Shown here: positions 61,509 through 64,000 of the stretch, in pieces
Numbering within the stretch: position 1 is the first letter of the stretch
How the letters are laid out: every line of letters starts with the position of its first letter
Notes under the pieces: generated by a model
The model's database searches: none
Told to the model about the DNA's origin: nothing
The model's input: only the letters and a program-made list of their open reading frames with translations
Assembly: GCA_030747075.1 (NCBI GenBank)
Contig: JASLLL010000005.1
Location: 48,216 to 112,215 of the forward strand
Source: Gemmatimonadota bacterium
GTDB taxonomy: Bacteria > ARS69
DNA length: 64,000 nucleotides
Reading direction: 5' to 3'
Translations under genes and position numbers: made by a program

Positions 61509-62308
61509 CCGTCTCCCCCCGCGACAATCCTCACGCGTCGATTCGATGGTGGCCCGAGCACCCGGACGGCCCGCCCGCCATTCACCGCAATCTCCAGAGT
61601 CCCGCCCCCGCCAATGGTAAGGACGGGTTCTCCCCGCCCCACCTCGGCGTAGGCGTTGCGGATTCCCCGGATCTCCCGGTTCCCCACGCGAACGACAATG
61701 TCACGCCACGCGTCCCCGAATGCGGACCGCAGGAAACCCTCCTCCGCGCCGGTGACCAGGTTTCCGTAACCGTCCACCCAGTGGATCTCCGTATCCCAGA
61801 CCCTGCCCGTTCCAATCGGAGTGAACGAGCGCAGGCGAACCGGATCCGATGCGGCTTCTCCCAGCGCATCGAATGCCTCTCCGGCAGCCAGTCGACCGGC
61901 CGCCACGGCGAAGACATCCCGTCCGTCGAATGTCGTTCCGCGCCCGGGAGACACTTCCGGCGGGCGGGAGATCTCGCGATACTCCCAGCCGTCGGGGAAT
62001 CTCTCCGATGCATGGGAGAGGAGTCCGTTGTCCGGCCCCACGAAGAACCGACCCGCACCGGCGGCGATCAGCGCCCTGCGGTCCGTCCCGACCCCCGGGT
62101 CTACCACCACCAGATGGACCGTGCCCTCCGGGAACCGGTCCCACGCCCGCCCCACCAGCCAGGATGCCGCGCGCAGATCTCCCGGCATGACCGCGTGCGT
62201 CAGGTCCACGAGCGCGGCCTGCGGTGCCCGGGCGAGAAGGGCGCCCTTGACCTCTCCGATGTATGGATCTCGAAGGCCGTAGTCCGTCAGCAGCGTGACG
62301 ATCGGCAT
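61505..62308 (-). CDS. SAM hydroxide adenosyltransferase (DUF62 family)
   Basis: Enzymes of this family hydrolyse S-adenosylmethionine to adenosine and methionine. The 267-residue protein has the opening VTLLTDYGLRDPYIGEVKG, VDLTHAVMPGDLRAAS, VVVDPGVGTDRRAL and VGPDNGLLS, with the metal- and SAM-contact Asp residues, and WVDGYGNLVTG. Its physiological role is uncertain. Paired with an M23 peptidase by a 4-bp overlap. Confidence 0.9.
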   Translation of the reverse strand: MPIVTLLTDYGLRDPYIGEVKGALLARAPQAALVDLTHAVMPGDLRAASWLVGRAWDRFPEGTVHLVVVDPGVGTDRRALIAAGAGRFFVGPDNGLLSHASERFPDGWEYREISRPPEVSPGRGTTFDGRDVFAVAAGRLAAGEAFDALGEAASDPVRLRSFTPIGTGRVWDTEIHWVDGYGNLVTGAEEGFLRSAFGDAWRDIVVRVGNREIRGIRNAYAEVGRGEPVLTIGGGGTLEIAVNGGRAVRVLGPPSNRRVRIVAGGDG

Positions 62309-62420
62309 GAGTACTCCGCAAGTCAGGGAGAACAGGCTGGACGGAAAGCGGCGCCACCCCTTTTATAGCAGGCATGGATTGGATTCTGAAAGCCTCCTGT
62401 GTCCCCCTGCCGGAGTTCCT

Positions 62421-63608
62421 GTGAGACCTGTCGCCATTCTCTCCGCGGTCCGCACGCCCATTGGCCGCTTTCTGGGATCCCTCGCGGAGGTGTCGGCCTG
62501 CGACCTAGGAATCACTGCATCGCGTGAGGCAATCCGCCGGGCCGGGGTTTCGCAAGCGGACATTGGGGAGACCATCTTCGGCATGGCTCGTCAGGCAGGG
62601 AGCGGTCCCAACCCCGCCCGCCAGATTTCGATGGGCGCCGGAGTGCCGGAGACGGCGTGCGCATTCACGGTCAACAAGGCCTGCGCCAGCGGGCTCAAGT
62701 CGGTGACGCTGGCGGCCTCTGCCATTCTGGAGGGCGAAGCCCGCTTTGTACTCGCGGGAGGCGCGGAGAGCATGACCCGCGTCCCGCACTACCTGACGCA
62801 GGCACGCAACGGGTACCGCCTGGGGCATGCGGAGATCGTCGACGGGATGTACCTCGATGGATTCCATTGCCCGATCGCCGATCAACTCATGGGTGCCACC
62901 GCAGAGACGATCGCCGAACAACTGGGCCTCACCCGGACAGAGCAGGACGAATACGCCCTCCAAAGCCAGACGCGCGCGGCCGCTGCCCGGGACGCCGGTC
63001 GCTTCGACGACGAACGGGTTCCGGTGACCATCCCCGGGCGACGCGGTGAGACGCACGAGTTCACTCAAGACGAACATCTCCGCCCGGACACCACGCTGGA
63101 GAAACTGGCGCGTCTTCCTGCCGTCTTTCGCAAGGGAGGGACGGTCCATGCGGGGAACTCCTCCGGCATTACTGACGGAGCCGCCGCGCTCGTGCTGGCC
63201 GACGCCCGTGACGCACAGCGGGCCGGCACACCGCCTCTCGGATGGATCGTCGGCTGGGCTTCGGCGGGAGTCGGCGCGGAAGTGATGGGCCTCGGCCCGA
63301 TCCCCTCCATCCGCCGTCTCTTGGATCGAACGGGCTGGAAGCTCGCGGATGTGGATCTGATCGAACTCAACGAGGCCTTCGCCGCCCAGGTACTGGCCGT
63401 CGTCCGGGAACTGCAGATCGATCCGGAACGCATGAATGTGAACGGGGGTGCCATCGCGCTCGGGCATCCCATCGGTGCCACCGGCGCCCGCATCCTGGCG
63501 ACGCTCCTGCACGAAATGCGTCGGCGCGGGGCCGCGCGGGGGATCGCCACCCTTTGCGTGAGCGGCGGGATGGGCTACTCCGTCGCGGTCACGCGAGAGA
63601 AGCCCTGA
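62421..63608 (+). CDS. Acetyl-CoA acetyltransferase (thiolase)
   Basis: Condenses or cleaves acetoacetyl-CoA. The 395-residue protein has the N-terminal VAILSAVRTPIGRFLG, catalytic Cys in NKACASGLKS, ELNEAFAAQVLAV, the His in GGAIALGHPIGATGAR and the second Cys in CVSGGMGY. GTG start at 62421 with GGAG upstream. Biosynthetic and degradative thiolases cannot be told apart here; etfAB elsewhere in the window is a possible fatty-acid link. Its end overlaps the convergent EIIA gene by 34 bp. Confidence 0.95.
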   Translation: MRPVAILSAVRTPIGRFLGSLAEVSACDLGITASREAIRRAGVSQADIGETIFGMARQAGSGPNPARQISMGAGVPETACAFTVNKACASGLKSVTLAASAILEGEARFVLAGGAESMTRVPHYLTQARNGYRLGHAEIVDGMYLDGFHCPIADQLMGATAETIAEQLGLTRTEQDEYALQSQTRAAAARDAGRFDDERVPVTIPGRRGETHEFTQDEHLRPDTTLEKLARLPAVFRKGGTVHAGNSSGITDGAAALVLADARDAQRAGTPPLGWIVGWASAGVGAEVMGLGPIPSIRRLLDRTGWKLADVDLIELNEAFAAQVLAVVRELQIDPERMNVNGGAIALGHPIGATGARILATLLHEMRRRGAARGIATLCVSGGMGYSVAVTREKP

Positions 63609-63964
63609 ACGATTCGCGCCGGATCCGTCTCCTGGCGGAACCACTCACGCGAAGCCTCCGTCCGGAATATCCACAGGAGGCGTGACAGCGTACTGATCAG
63701 TTGAGCTCTGGGCGGGAACCGGCCCACGACGCCTACGAAGAGATCCACCGGCAGCCCATCCGCCGCGCCAAAGGGCACCGGCTCAGCAGTCCGCACGAAT
63801 GCGGCCCGAACCGCCGTCACTCCCTCCACGCGAGCGTGAGGAAACGCCACGCCCCCGCCGATGGTCGTGGAGCAGACGACCTCCCGCGCGGCCATCCCGT
63901 CGCGGATGATTTCCGCAATGCCCGGGTCCCGGCCGCCCACGAGGGAGGCCACGTACCCGCGCAC
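63575..63964 (-). CDS. PTS EIIA (PtsN-like) domain, possibly truncated by an in-frame stop
   Basis: A 129-residue protein matching EIIA-Ntr/fructose type from its first helix on: STTIGGGVAFPHARV carries the phospho-accepting H43, followed by EPVPFGAADGLPVDLFVGVVG. Family members start about 20-30 residues earlier. A TAA (63965-63967) lies directly before the GTG in the same frame, and the residues beyond it look like the missing first strand. So this is either a short EIIA starting at GTG or a gene broken by a nonsense change. Confidence 0.75.
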   Translation of the reverse strand: MRGYVASLVGGRDPGIAEIIRDGMAAREVVCSTTIGGGVAFPHARVEGVTAVRAAFVRTAEPVPFGAADGLPVDLFVGVVGRFPPRAQLISTLSRLLWIFRTEASREWFRQETDPARIVQGFSRVTATE

Positions 63965-64000
63965 TTACTCGGAGGTGGCGGCGGTCACCATCAGGCCGAC
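63965..64000 (-). other. Possible missing N-terminus of the EIIA gene, or the end of another gene
   Basis: Reading in the EIIA frame gives VGLMVTAATSE and then TAA. The pattern hydrophobic strand then T-S-E fits the PtsN segment before its first helix, at the expected distance (about 31 residues) from the STxIG motif. The window edge hides the rest. Confidence 0.35.

Noticed and set aside
1..64000. CRISPR arrays, insertion sequences, prophage or rRNA.
   Set aside because: No regularly spaced repeats, transposase motifs, phage structural genes or rRNA sequence were seen anywhere in the window.

Overview
The window is a dense, GC-rich bacterial chromosome segment (roughly two-thirds G+C by eye). 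It has short intergenic gaps, many 4-bp ATGA/GTGA start-stop overlaps, GTG and TTG starts, and no insertion sequences, CRISPR arrays or rRNA. Signal peptides, lipoprotein signals, a beta-barrel-like protein and a subtilase ending in a FlgD/T9SS-type C-terminal domain point to a diderm. That C-terminal domain, NifJ and a microcompartment shell operon together suggest an uncultured lineage near the FCB/PVC groups (Eisenbacteria- or Krumholzibacteria-like). The placement is inference.

Left part (1-13.0 kb). A long leftward housekeeping block runs murJ, uvrC, Xer recombinase, scpA, scpB, rluB, DAHP synthase, aroA, cmk, terminator, plsC and rpsA (cut by the edge). Divergent from murJ is rpsT, whose terminator overlaps the end of the convergent proS gene.

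Microcompartment (13.0-18.7 kb). A leftward operon encodes two BMC-H shell proteins, three BMC-P vertex proteins, one PduT-like BMC-T, a CoA-acylating aldehyde dehydrogenase with an N-terminal encapsulation-type helix, a PduS/RnfC-like Fe-S protein, and a class II aldolase with a C-terminal helix that may also be a targeting peptide. It resembles sugar-phosphate (fuculose/rhamnulose phosphate to lactaldehyde) compartments. No phosphotransacylase, alcohol dehydrogenase or kinase is present locally, and the PduT/PduS electron path is altered. About 0.65 kb of gene-free, structured DNA and a SatD-like HTH protein lie upstream.

Middle (20-34.6 kb). GH13 hydrolase, glucose-6-phosphate isomerase, YceI-like protein, a barrel-like protein and a lipoprotein, MscS channel, divergent tRNA-Leu(CAA) and tRNA-Ala(GGC), a LarA-like protein, a membrane sulfatase-like enzyme, a secreted protein with a charged tail, XdhC-like protein and a secreted subtilase.

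Middle-right (35-52.4 kb). NifJ, an RsbU-type phosphatase with a membrane cupin, CstA, PAP2 phosphatase, a PHP-domain lipoprotein, EtfAB and dCTP deaminase. Serine synthesis (SerA plus class V aminotransferase) sits back-to-back with cystathionine beta-synthase and gamma-lyase, giving a serine-to-cysteine module.

Right end (52.4-64 kb). RecD2, a group-2 sigma-70 factor, and a TPR-GAF-AAA+-Fis sigma-54 activator. A -24/-12 element precedes the sigma gene, and a GTGAA-N5-TTCAC-type dyad recurs upstream of the sigma gene, the activator gene and a small secreted-protein gene, which suggests a sigma-54 to sigma-70 cascade. Then come an M23 peptidase, a SAM hydroxide adenosyltransferase, a thiolase and a PtsN-like EIIA that seems to be split by an in-frame stop.
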